Part shown: in pieces, positions 1-6,385 of the stretch
Numbering within the stretch: the first letter of the stretch is position 1
How the letters are laid out: each line of letters opens with the position of its first letter
NCBI GenBank assembly: GCA_045660565.1
Contig: JAZRDX010000065.1
Span: 1 to 20,228, forward strand
Origin: SIG673 sp045660565
GTDB taxonomy: Bacteria; Bacillota; Clostridia; Oscillospirales; CAG-272
DNA: 20,228 nucleotides
Direction: 5' to 3'
Notes under the pieces: model-generated
The model's database searches: none
What the model was told of the DNA's origin: nothing
What the model saw: only the letters and a program-made list of their open reading frames with translations
Translations under genes and position numbers: made by a program

Positions 1-394
1 TTCAACGCACATGATAAAATTCCGTCTCTGCTGTAACGGAAAGCCGGTAAACACATACCGTGGGGACGGCCTTATATTCGCAACACCAACCGGATCCACG
101 GCATATTCGATGTCGGCGGGCGGCCCCGTTATCGATCCGACACTTGAATGTATAGAAATCACACGGATATGCACTCAGTCCCTTATGGCAAGACCGCTTA
201 TATTCTCGCCGGAAAGTATGCTTTCGGTATCGGTCGATTCAGACGACTGCATTATGACGGTTGACGGCGGAAGGTCGATAGAGATTTCTGCGGGAAGCGA
301 AATAAAAATAACTAAAGGCGAGCGTGTGCTCCGTATGATAAAGCTTAAAGAGGACGGCTTTTACGGAGTGCTGCGACGCAAATTTTCAGAATAA
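1..394 (+). CDS. nadK: NAD kinase, C-terminal part (5' end outside window)
   Basis: NAD kinase phosphorylates NAD to NADP in the cytoplasm. Only the C-terminal region is present: the reading frame is open from base 2 to the left edge, so the ATG at base 11 is internal and not a real start. The family core GDGLIFATPTGSTAYSMSAGG, where the nucleotide is bound, is intact near the start. It is followed by the conserved region ending in SLMARPLIF, which in the family usually reads PICPHTL..RPIV, so the PICPH part is altered here. The end FYGVLRRKF is typical of the family. argR follows 43 bases downstream on the same strand. The order nadK-argR-recN is common in Bacillota and supports the call. 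Confidence 0.95.
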   Translation, partial: STHMIKFRLCCNGKPVNTYRGDGLIFATPTGSTAYSMSAGGPVIDPTLECIEITRICTQSLMARPLIFSPESMLSVSVDSDDCIMTVDGGRSIEISAGSEIKITKGERVLRMIKLKEDGFYGVLRRKFSE

Positions 395-437
395 GCGATT
401 AGTATAAAGAACAAAAGTAACAAGGGAGACGGCAGAA

Positions 438-893
438 ATGAAACACGCAAGACAGGAAAAAATACTTCAGATAATAAACGAAAATACGGTTGAAACGCAG
501 GAGCAGCTTATCGAAAAGCTGCTGGAGGCTGGCTTTAACGTTACTCAGGCAACGGTATCAAGAGACGTGCGCGAGCTTAAGCTGACCAAAATATCCTGCG
601 GCTTCGGAGTATATAAATACGTAGTATCCAGCAGAGACAGCCACACCCATTCGGCTAAATTTTTAAACATGCTTAAGGAAATGGTAACCGGAGTTGACCA
701 CGCGGGAAATCTCGTTGTAGTAAAAACCTACCCCGGAATGGCTCAGGCAGCGGCGGCGGCACTTGACAGCATGGAATATCCCGAGATAATAGGAAGCATC
801 GCGGGAGACGATACCGTAATGCTGGTTATCCGCTCGGCGGAAGCGACGAGAGCATTTTCACTTGAGCTTCAGGGACTTATAAATCTTAAATAA
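438..893 (+). CDS. argR: Arginine repressor ArgR/AhrC
   Basis: This is a 151-residue, full-length member of the ArgR family, the arginine-sensing transcription factor that represses biosynthesis and can activate catabolism of arginine. The N-terminal winged helix-turn-helix (about residues 1-70) shows the family pattern TQATVSRDVRELKL. The C-terminal oligomerisation and arginine-binding domain (about 80-151) has VVVKTYPGMAQAAAAALD and the diagnostic IAGDDTVMLVIRS, whose two Asp residues contact arginine. The start is supported by AAGGGAG at 422-428, nine bases before the ATG. It lies between nadK and recN, its usual place in Bacillota. No ARG-box operator could be assigned with confidence in this window. 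Confidence 0.96.
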   Translation: MKHARQEKILQIINENTVETQEQLIEKLLEAGFNVTQATVSRDVRELKLTKISCGFGVYKYVVSSRDSHTHSAKFLNMLKEMVTGVDHAGNLVVVKTYPGMAQAAAAALDSMEYPEIIGSIAGDDTVMLVIRSAEATRAFSLELQGLINLK

Positions 894-906
894 AGGAAAA
901 CAGCGG

Positions 907-942
907 TGCTCGGGGTGAGCGGACGGAATGTCTTACCGAGCA
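907..942 (+). other. Stem-loop between argR and recN
   Basis: TGCTCGG at 907-913 pairs with CCGAGCA at 936-942. Beyond a two-base GG bulge, TGAG at 916-919 can pair with CTTA at 932-935 (one G-U), giving about 11 pairs around a 12-base loop. No T-run follows, so it does not look like an intrinsic terminator. It may be an RNA processing or stability element in an argR-recN transcript. Function is unknown. Confidence 0.45.
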
Positions 943-995
943 GCGCAGTCGTTAATCCAATAACACTCAAAAACCGATAAGGCGGTGTAAAAACC

Positions 996-2684
996 TTGAT
1001 AACAGAACTTCACATTGAAAATATTGCCGTAATCAAAAAGCTTACCGTTGATTTTAAAAACGGTTTTTCGGTTCTCACGGGTGAAACGGGAGCGGGAAAG
1101 TCCATTATAATCGACTCGGTAAACCTGCTTCTCGGAGCGAGAAGCGCAAAGGAGCTTGTGCGCTCGGGCGAAAGCTCAGCACTGGTTTCAGCCTGCTTTT
1201 CAGAGCTACCCGACAGCGTATTAAAGGACCTTTCGGCGCTTGACGTTTATCCTGAAGATGACGGTGGACTTTACCTTCAGAGAACTCTTTCGGCAGACGG
1301 AAAGGCATCGGCAAAGCTTAACGGAAGAAGCGTTCCCGTTTCTCTCTTAAAAGAAATCGGGGCCTTGCTTATAAACATACACGGTCAGCACGACAGCCAG
1401 AAGCTTCTCTCGCCGGAAAAGCATATTGATTTTCTCGACGCTTACGCAGGCACAGAGCCGCTTTTAAGCGACTACTCCGTAAAATACGGAGAGCTGCTTG
1501 AAATAAGAAAGAAGCTCCGCCAAAGCACAAAGAGCGAAAGCGAGATAGAGGAACGTACCGAAACGCTTAACCGACAGATTGCGGAAATTGAATCGGCAAA
1601 GCTTAAGGTGGGCGAAAAAGACACACTTGCCGTAAAGCTTGAAAAGATAAAAAATATCGAAAAAATTTCAAGATACACCTCGGAGATAGAACGCAGTCTT
1701 ACCGATGGAGAAGGCTCTGCCTGCGAGCTTGTTTCAAAGGCAAAGGACGCAGTTCTGCACCTTTCCGAGCAGCTTGAAAACGCAGACAAAATGGCGGAAA
1801 GACTTGAATACTGCCTTTGTGAGCTTAAGGACATAGCGGAGAGTGCGGCTGCCCTTACCGATTGGGAGCTTTCCGACCCGGAAGCGGAGCTTGATCGCAT
1901 AGAAACAAGGCTTGATTTAATATCAAGGCTTGAAAGAAAATACGCTCCCGACATAGAGGGGGTTTTAGAATACAAGGAAAATGCCAAAAAGGAGCTTGCG
2001 CTTTTAAAAAGTAACGGCGAGACGGTCGAAAAGCTGAAAAAGGAGCTTATGGCTAAAGCCAAGGAGGCAGCGGCGGCGGCAGACAGAATAACCGAGCTTA
2101 GAAAAAAGGCAGCCGAAAAGCTTTCAAAGGAAATAACCGAGCAGCTCCACTACCTCGACCTTGAAAAGACCGTGTTTAACGTTTCGGTAACCGATATAAG
2201 CGGCGAGGACGGCAAAAAGCGTTTTGCGCAGAACGGCTGCGACAGCGTTGAGTTTCTTATTTCAACCAACCCCGGAGAGCCGCTTAAGGCGCTTTCAAAG
2301 GTCGCCTCGGGCGGTGAGCTTTCAAGAGTTATGCTTGCGCTTAAGAGCGTGCTCGCCGACAGCGACGGTGTTCAGACGCTTATATTCGATGAAATAGACA
2401 CCGGTGTTTCGGGAAAAACGTCGGAAAAAATAGGAATACGGCTTGGCGGACTTTCGAAGTCTGCGCAGGTATTATGTATAACCCACTCGGCGCAGATTGC
2501 CGCTTATGCGGATACTCACTACAAGATACTTAAAGCCGAGAAGGACGGGCGCGCGGAAACCTCGGTAAAGGAGCTTGACAGAGAGGAAAGAATTTCCGAG
2601 CTTTCGCGTATAATGGGCGGCATAAGCATTACCGACACGGTAAGAAAAACGGCTGACGAAATGCTCTCGGCGGCGGGGAAATAA
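996..2684 (+). CDS. recN: DNA repair protein RecN
   Basis: RecN is an SMC-like ATPase that acts early at DNA double-strand breaks. This 562-residue copy is full length. The Walker A motif GETGAGKS is at residues 29-36, a long charged coiled-coil region spans about 150-380 (with a globular stretch in the middle), the ABC signature SGGELS is at 438-443, and Walker B reaches DE at 465-466 in LIFDEIDTGVSG. The TTG at 996 is the likely start: the N-terminus LHIENIAVIKKL matches the family, and AAGGCGGTG at 979-987 is a good ribosome-binding site eight bases before it. It follows argR by 102 bases and is probably cotranscribed with nadK-argR. Confidence 0.96.
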   Translation: MITELHIENIAVIKKLTVDFKNGFSVLTGETGAGKSIIIDSVNLLLGARSAKELVRSGESSALVSACFSELPDSVLKDLSALDVYPEDDGGLYLQRTLSADGKASAKLNGRSVPVSLLKEIGALLINIHGQHDSQKLLSPEKHIDFLDAYAGTEPLLSDYSVKYGELLEIRKKLRQSTKSESEIEERTETLNRQIAEIESAKLKVGEKDTLAVKLEKIKNIEKISRYTSEIERSLTDGEGSACELVSKAKDAVLHLSEQLENADKMAERLEYCLCELKDIAESAAALTDWELSDPEAELDRIETRLDLISRLERKYAPDIEGVLEYKENAKKELALLKSNGETVEKLKKELMAKAKEAAAAADRITELRKKAAEKLSKEITEQLHYLDLEKTVFNVSVTDISGEDGKKRFAQNGCDSVEFLISTNPGEPLKALSKVASGGELSRVMLALKSVLADSDGVQTLIFDEIDTGVSGKTSEKIGIRLGGLSKSAQVLCITHSAQIAAYADTHYKILKAEKDGRAETSVKELDREERISELSRIMGGISITDTVRKTADEMLSAAGK

Positions 2685-2692
2685 GCACGCAC

Positions 2693-2728
2693 CTTACGTC
2701 TTGCTTAAAAACGAATGCAAGGTGTAAG
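2693..2728 (+). other. Long stem-loop between recN and tyrS
   Basis: CTTACGTCTTGC (2693-2704) pairs with GCAAGGTGTAAG (2717-2728) over 12 consecutive positions with two G-U wobbles, enclosing a 12-base loop. No T-run follows on the plus strand. The position, right after the recN stop and about 95 bases before tyrS, suits a 3'-end or leader RNA element. I saw no T-box motif around it, although tyrS genes of this group often carry T-boxes. Confidence 0.5.
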
Positions 2729-2823
2729 TCATAGTGATACCGCGCACAGAGTAAGCTTAACTTTTAAGTAGTCATAATAAAACAGGATAAAAAATAATAT
2801 TAATATAAATCAGGAGAAAAACA

Positions 2824-4047
2824 ATGGGACTTTACAAAGAGTTTGAAGAAAGAGGAATGATTGCTCAGGCTACCGATCCCGAGGCTATCGAAAAATTACT
2901 TGAAAACGAGAAGGTTACCTTCTACATCGGCTTTGATCCGACCGCGGACAGCCTTCACGTAGGACATTTCCTTCAGATGAAGATCATGGCTCACATGCAG
3001 CAGCACGGACATCACCCCATCGCGCTTTTCGGCGGCGGTACGGGAATGATAGGAGATCCTTCCGGTAAAAGTGATATGCGCAAAATGATGACAAAGGAAA
3101 CCATCGCGCACAACATTGAGTGCTTTAAAAAGCAGATGTCGAAATTCATCGACGTTTCCGACGGAAAGGCTACCTTTGTCAACAACGGAGACTGGCTTCT
3201 CGGTATGAACTACATCGACTTCCTTCGCGACATCGGTGTACACTTCTCCGTAAACCGTATGCTTTCCGCAGAATGCTACAAGGCAAGACTTGAAAGAGGT
3301 CTTACCTTCCTTGAGTTCAACTACATGCTTATGCAGAGCTACGACTTCTACAAGCTTAACGAGGACCTCGGCTGTAAGCTTGAGTTCGGCGGCGACGACC
3401 AGTGGTCCAACATCATAGGCGGTGTTGAGCTTATCCGCCGCAAGACGGGTAAAGAGGCTTACGGTCTTACATTCACCCTTCTTACCAACAGCGAGGGCAA
3501 GAAGATGGGTAAAACCGAAAAGGGCGCCGTATGGCTTGATCCCGAAAAAACGCCCCCGTACGAGTTCTTCCAGTACTGGAGAAACGTAGGAGACGCAGAC
3601 GTTATAAAATGCTTAAAGCTTCTCACCTTCTTACCTATGGATCAGATAAGAGAATACGAAAAGCTTGAGGGCTCCGAAATCAACAAGGCAAAGGAGGTTC
3701 TCGCTTACGAGGTAACAAAGCTTATCCACGGGCAGGAGGAAGCGGAAAAGGCACTTAACGCCGCAAGAGCGGTATTCGGCGCAGGAACCGCATCTGCGGA
3801 TATGCCTACCACCGAGGTTTCGGCAGACGCCTTTGCCGACGGCAAAATAAGCGTTGTTGACCTTATGGTTTTAAGTAAGCTCGCAGCGTCCAAGGGTGAG
3901 GCAAGACGTCTTATAACCCAGGGCGGTATAACTCTTAACGACGAAAAGGTAACCGACATAGCATACGCGGTTGACAAGGCTGTGTTCGAAAACCCGGTTA
4001 TCATCAAAAAGGGCAAAAAGGTTTTCCATAAGTTCGATTTGGTTTAA
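2824..4047 (+). CDS. tyrS: Tyrosyl-tRNA synthetase
   Basis: This class I aminoacyl-tRNA synthetase charges tRNA-Tyr. It is 407 residues, the normal length. The catalytic Rossmann domain has the HIGH-type motif HVGH at residues 45-48 and the KMSKS-type motif KMGKT at 227-231. Tyrosine-site residues are visible in GGDDQWSNI and in NYMLMQSYDF. The C-terminal S4 RNA-binding domain (about 340-405) shows ASKGEARRLITQGGITLN. The start is fixed by AGGAGA at 2812-2817, seven bases before ATG. It stands 139 bases after recN and is followed by the large repeat-bearing gap, so it is probably its own transcription unit. No clear promoter, T-box or terminator could be assigned. Confidence 0.97.
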   Translation: MGLYKEFEERGMIAQATDPEAIEKLLENEKVTFYIGFDPTADSLHVGHFLQMKIMAHMQQHGHHPIALFGGGTGMIGDPSGKSDMRKMMTKETIAHNIECFKKQMSKFIDVSDGKATFVNNGDWLLGMNYIDFLRDIGVHFSVNRMLSAECYKARLERGLTFLEFNYMLMQSYDFYKLNEDLGCKLEFGGDDQWSNIIGGVELIRRKTGKEAYGLTFTLLTNSEGKKMGKTEKGAVWLDPEKTPPYEFFQYWRNVGDADVIKCLKLLTFLPMDQIREYEKLEGSEINKAKEVLAYEVTKLIHGQEEAEKALNAARAVFGAGTASADMPTTEVSADAFADGKISVVDLMVLSKLAASKGEARRLITQGGITLNDEKVTDIAYAVDKAVFENPVIIKKGKKVFHKFDLV

Positions 4048-4133
4048 TTTACACTTTTCTTAAATTTTAACTTAGCGAAACCGCGAGGCGAGTATCTTAT
4101 AAACAAAGGCTTAAACAGATACCTTGTTCCGCG

Positions 4134-4184
4134 CCTTCTCCCTCAGTCCACGCAAGCGCGGACAGCTCCCTCCCGGAAGGAGCC
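4134..4184 (-). repeat. Palindromic intergenic repeat unit, copy 1
   Basis: On the minus strand this unit reads GGCTCCTTCCGGGAGGGAGC, then TGTCC, CGCTTGCG and GGACTGAGGGAG. It matches copy 2 (4264-4312, plus strand) in layout: a first hairpin built from GGAG-rich arms, a second small hairpin around CGCTTGCG, then a GGAG-rich end. The two copies are therefore inverted relative to each other. Units of this pattern resemble short palindromic repeats I associate with gut Clostridia genomes. That association is from memory and was not searched. Confidence 0.6.
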
Positions 4185-4207
4185 TAACAAAACCGCAACT
4201 CCGCAAA

Positions 4208-4240
4208 GGAAAGCAATCAATTATCTCCCGTTTGCTTTCT
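4208..4240. repeat. Inverted repeat between the two repeat copies
   Basis: GGAAAGCAA at 4208-4216 faces TTGCTTTCT at 4232-4240 (nine positions, one wobble) around a 15-base loop. It sits between the two opposed repeat copies and may be the core of a composite element running from about 4134 to 4312. Confidence 0.4.
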
Positions 4241-4263
4241 CCGGCGAAGTATAACGTGCATAA

Positions 4264-4312
4264 GCCTCTCTCCGAGAGGGAGGTGGCATCGCTTGCGATG
4301 GCGGAAGGAGCC
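4264..4312 (+). repeat. Palindromic intergenic repeat unit, copy 2
   Basis: CTCTCTC-CGA-GAGGGAG forms a seven-pair hairpin with one wobble (about 4267-4283). It is followed by GGTGG, a second hairpin CATCGC-TT-GCGATG (about 4287-4300), and GCGGAAGGAGCC. It is the inverted partner of copy 1 at 4134-4184. An ORF of 79 codons crosses both copies, but it has no family resemblance and looks like chance reading of the repeat. Confidence 0.6.
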
Positions 4313-4333
4313 TACGATATAAGGCAACCAAAC

Positions 4334-4367
4334 GACACGCAAGTGTCCCATAACTTGCCATAGGCAA
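4334..4367 (+). other. Two small hairpins upstream of murB
   Basis: GACAC-GCAA-GTGTC (4334-4347) has a GNRA-type tetraloop. TTGCC-ATA-GGCAA follows at 4355-4367. The 8-mer GGCAACCA occurs at 4323-4330 and again at 4363-4370. With the repeat units these fill the 344-base gap 4048-4391, which holds no credible gene. The murB ribosome-binding site begins about 15 bases later, so these could influence murB translation. That is inference. Confidence 0.4.
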
Positions 4368-4391
4368 CCATAACTCAAATTTTGGGGTACT

Positions 4392-5360
4392 ATGAAAAAA
4401 GACTTTTCTTTATTTCTTAAGGACGCCCAAAACAAAGGCTGTTTAAATTATTTAGAAAATCTACGTCTTTCGTCGGTTTCCTCGATAGGCACCGGCGGAG
4501 ACGCACGGTTTTTTGTTACCCCCTATACCGCTGATGCGTTAATCAATACGGTAAAGGCGGCGAAAAGCGACGGGGTGCGTTACACCGTTATCGGTAACGC
4601 GACGAATATCCTTTTCCCCGACGAGGGGCTTGACGGGGCGGTAATTTCCACAAGAAAAATGAACCGTGTTTCGGTAAAAGACGGTTTTATCCTTGCCGAC
4701 TGCGGCGTTTCTTTGCCTAAACTTTCAAGTCTTGCGCTTGAAAGCTCCTTTACCGGCTTTGAGGGACTTGTTTCAATCCCCGCTACGGTTGGCGGAGCCT
4801 TAGTTACAAACGCGGGCGCTTACGGGTGCGAAATAGCGAACAGTCTCGTTTCCTTTTCGGTCTTTATTCCCGAAAGCGGAGAGGTTAAAACGCGACTGCC
4901 AAGGGACTATCCCTTTTCCTACCGCCTAAGCCACGCGACCGATGGCGGGGCGATAATTTTATCCGCCACTTTTAAGGGAAAGCCGGGTACGTATAGCGAA
5001 ATATCGGCAAAAATGTCGAAAAACAAAGAAAAGCGAAAGCTTTCTCAGCCAATAGGGGTTAAAAGTGTCGGCAGCTTCTTTAAAAAGCCGGACTACGTTA
5101 CTCTGAATAAAAACGTTTCTCCCGACTACTTTGGAAAAAGCGCGGGAGAGCTTATCGACTTCTGTGGGCTTAAAGGCTTATCCGTCGGTGGCGCGTGCGT
5201 TTCGGAAAAGCACGCAGGCTTTCTCGTTAATATCGGTAATGCCGCGACAGCCGACTTTTTACAGCTGTCGAAAATAATAAAACATATGGTTTTTGAAAAA
5301 ACAGGGGTGCGTCTTACAGAGGAATGTGTTATCATACAGCCGCGGAATGAAGACGGTTGA
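4392..5360 (+). CDS. murB: UDP-N-acetylenolpyruvoylglucosamine reductase MurB
   Basis: MurB reduces enolpyruvyl-UDP-GlcNAc to UDP-MurNAc with NADPH and FAD, a cytoplasmic step in peptidoglycan precursor synthesis. It is 322 residues. FAD-domain motifs are SIGTGGDARFFV near residue 31, VIGNATNILF (66-75) and VSIPATVGGALVTNAGAYG (127-145). The substrate-domain FSYRLS (175-180) carries the conserved Arg. KSVGSFFKKP (224-233) supplies the catalytic Ser at 228, and LSVGGACVSEKHAGFLVN is the conserved C-terminal block. An acidic pair sits at 310-311, where the family has its catalytic Glu. The ribosome-binding site is weak: GGGG at 4384-4387, four bases from ATG. rapZ follows 80 bases later. Confidence 0.95.
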   Translation: MKKDFSLFLKDAQNKGCLNYLENLRLSSVSSIGTGGDARFFVTPYTADALINTVKAAKSDGVRYTVIGNATNILFPDEGLDGAVISTRKMNRVSVKDGFILADCGVSLPKLSSLALESSFTGFEGLVSIPATVGGALVTNAGAYGCEIANSLVSFSVFIPESGEVKTRLPRDYPFSYRLSHATDGGAIILSATFKGKPGTYSEISAKMSKNKEKRKLSQPIGVKSVGSFFKKPDYVTLNKNVSPDYFGKSAGELIDFCGLKGLSVGGACVSEKHAGFLVNIGNAATADFLQLSKIIKHMVFEKTGVRLTEECVIIQPRNEDG

Positions 5361-5370
5361 AAACTACAAA

Positions 5371-5401
5371 TTTTGCGCAAAAGACAAAAATCCGTTAAAA
5401 T
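5371..5401 (+). promoter_or_regulatory. Candidate promoter with overlapping 12-base palindrome before rapZ
   Basis: TTTTGCGCAAAA at 5371-5382 is a perfect 12-base palindrome. It overlaps a possible -35 box TTGCGC (5373-5378), followed after 17 bases by TAAAAT (5396-5401), which matches TATAAT at five of six positions. This would place a start point about 30 bases before the rapZ ATG. An operator-like palindrome over the -35 box would suit a repressor site. No factor is identified. Confidence 0.35.
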
Positions 5402-5440
5402 TTTACTAAGTTGCTTTACGGCAGCAGAAAGGAATATAAA

Positions 5441-6310
5441 ATGCGTTACGTAATCGTTACAGGAATGAGCGGAGCGGGAAAATCAAACGCGGCAAACACG
5501 CTTGAGGATATGGGATTTTACTGCATAGACAATATGCCGGTTGCCCTTATCTCAAAATTTGCCGAGCTGTACTCCGAAACAAATTCAAGTCGAGACGTCG
5601 CCTTTATCATTGACGTAAGAGGCGAAACGGATTTTACTCCTCTTGAAAACGAGATAAAGTCGTTAAAGGAACACGGCTACGACTGCTCCGTCCTCTTTAT
5701 GCACTGCACCGACTCTGTTCTTATAAACAGATACAAGGAAACGAGAAGAATACACCCCCTCTCGGCGTTTCGTAACATTCCCGTTTCCGAGGCGCTTATA
5801 CTTGAAAGAAAGCTGCTTTCAAATATTTTCGAGCTTGCCGACTTCAAAATAGACACCACATATCTTACTGCGGCGCAGTCAAGAGAGCATATACAGTCCC
5901 TGCTTTCAAGCGCACCGGATAAGAGAAAGCACCTGACGATAAACGTAATGTCCTTCGGTTTTAAAAACGGCAGCGTTGCCGAGGCTGACCTCGTTTTCGA
6001 CGTAAGATGCTTTCCTAACCCATTTTATATTCCCGAGCTCAAATCTCACACAGGACTTGAAGCACCCGTGCGCGAGTACGTTATGAGCTTTCAGCAGACT
6101 ATGGTTTTCCTTGAAAAGCTTTACGATATGCTTGATTTTCTTATACCGCATTACATCTCCGAGGGCAAGAAAAACCTTACCGTTGCCATAGGCTGTACGG
6201 GTGGAAAGCACCGCTCCGTTACCGTTGCCGAGGCTCTTGCCACTCACCTGCGCGAAAACGGTGAAACCGTTGTTGTAATTCACAGAGACATTAGTAACGG
6301 AAAATACTGA
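5441..6310 (+). CDS. rapZ: RapZ/YvcJ family nucleotide-binding protein
   Basis: This protein of 289 residues belongs to the RapZ (YvcJ) family: P-loop nucleotide-binding proteins that in E. coli act as an adaptor for glmS small RNA control, and in Bacillus hydrolyse nucleotides and affect competence. Walker A is GMSGAGKS at residues 8-15. FDVRCFPNPFY and AIGCTGGKHRSV are the diagnostic C-terminal blocks. The frame extends upstream to a TTG at 5411, but the ATG at 5441 is preferred: AAAGGA at 5428-5433 lies seven bases before it, and the family starts with this I/VxTGMSGAGKS segment. It sits between murB and comEC. murB-rapZ is a usual Bacillota pair, but the whiA and yvcK genes often following it are absent here. 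Confidence 0.94.
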   Translation: MRYVIVTGMSGAGKSNAANTLEDMGFYCIDNMPVALISKFAELYSETNSSRDVAFIIDVRGETDFTPLENEIKSLKEHGYDCSVLFMHCTDSVLINRYKETRRIHPLSAFRNIPVSEALILERKLLSNIFELADFKIDTTYLTAAQSREHIQSLLSSAPDKRKHLTINVMSFGFKNGSVAEADLVFDVRCFPNPFYIPELKSHTGLEAPVREYVMSFQQTMVFLEKLYDMLDFLIPHYISEGKKNLTVAIGCTGGKHRSVTVAEALATHLRENGETVVVIHRDISNGKY

Positions 6311-6317
6311 CGTAACA

Positions 6318-6337
6318 TACCGTTTATCCAAACGGTA
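6318..6337 (+). other. Hairpin between rapZ and comEC
   Basis: TACCGTTT-ATCC-AAACGGTA is an eight-pair perfect stem with a four-base loop, seven bases after the rapZ stop. An A-run rather than a T-run follows on the plus strand, so it is not a standard terminator for rapZ. It may stabilise the rapZ 3' end or mark a processing site ahead of comEC. Confidence 0.45.
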
Positions 6338-6385
6338 AAAAAGAAAAAGAAGTTAAAAAGGCATTGCAAAAAAGGATACCTTAAA

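Noticed and set aside
1472..2062. 196-codon ORF antisense to recN
   Set aside because: It is a shadow of the recN coding frame: Ser-rich low-complexity translation, no binding site, no motif.
2685..2823. T-box riboswitch before tyrS
   Set aside because: The gap is only 139 bases, with no T-box core sequence and no terminator/antiterminator pair.
4124..4363. 79-codon plus-strand ORF, and a 72-codon minus-strand ORF at 4217-4435, in the tyrS-murB gap
   Set aside because: Both run through the palindromic repeats, show no family resemblance and lack convincing ribosome-binding sites.
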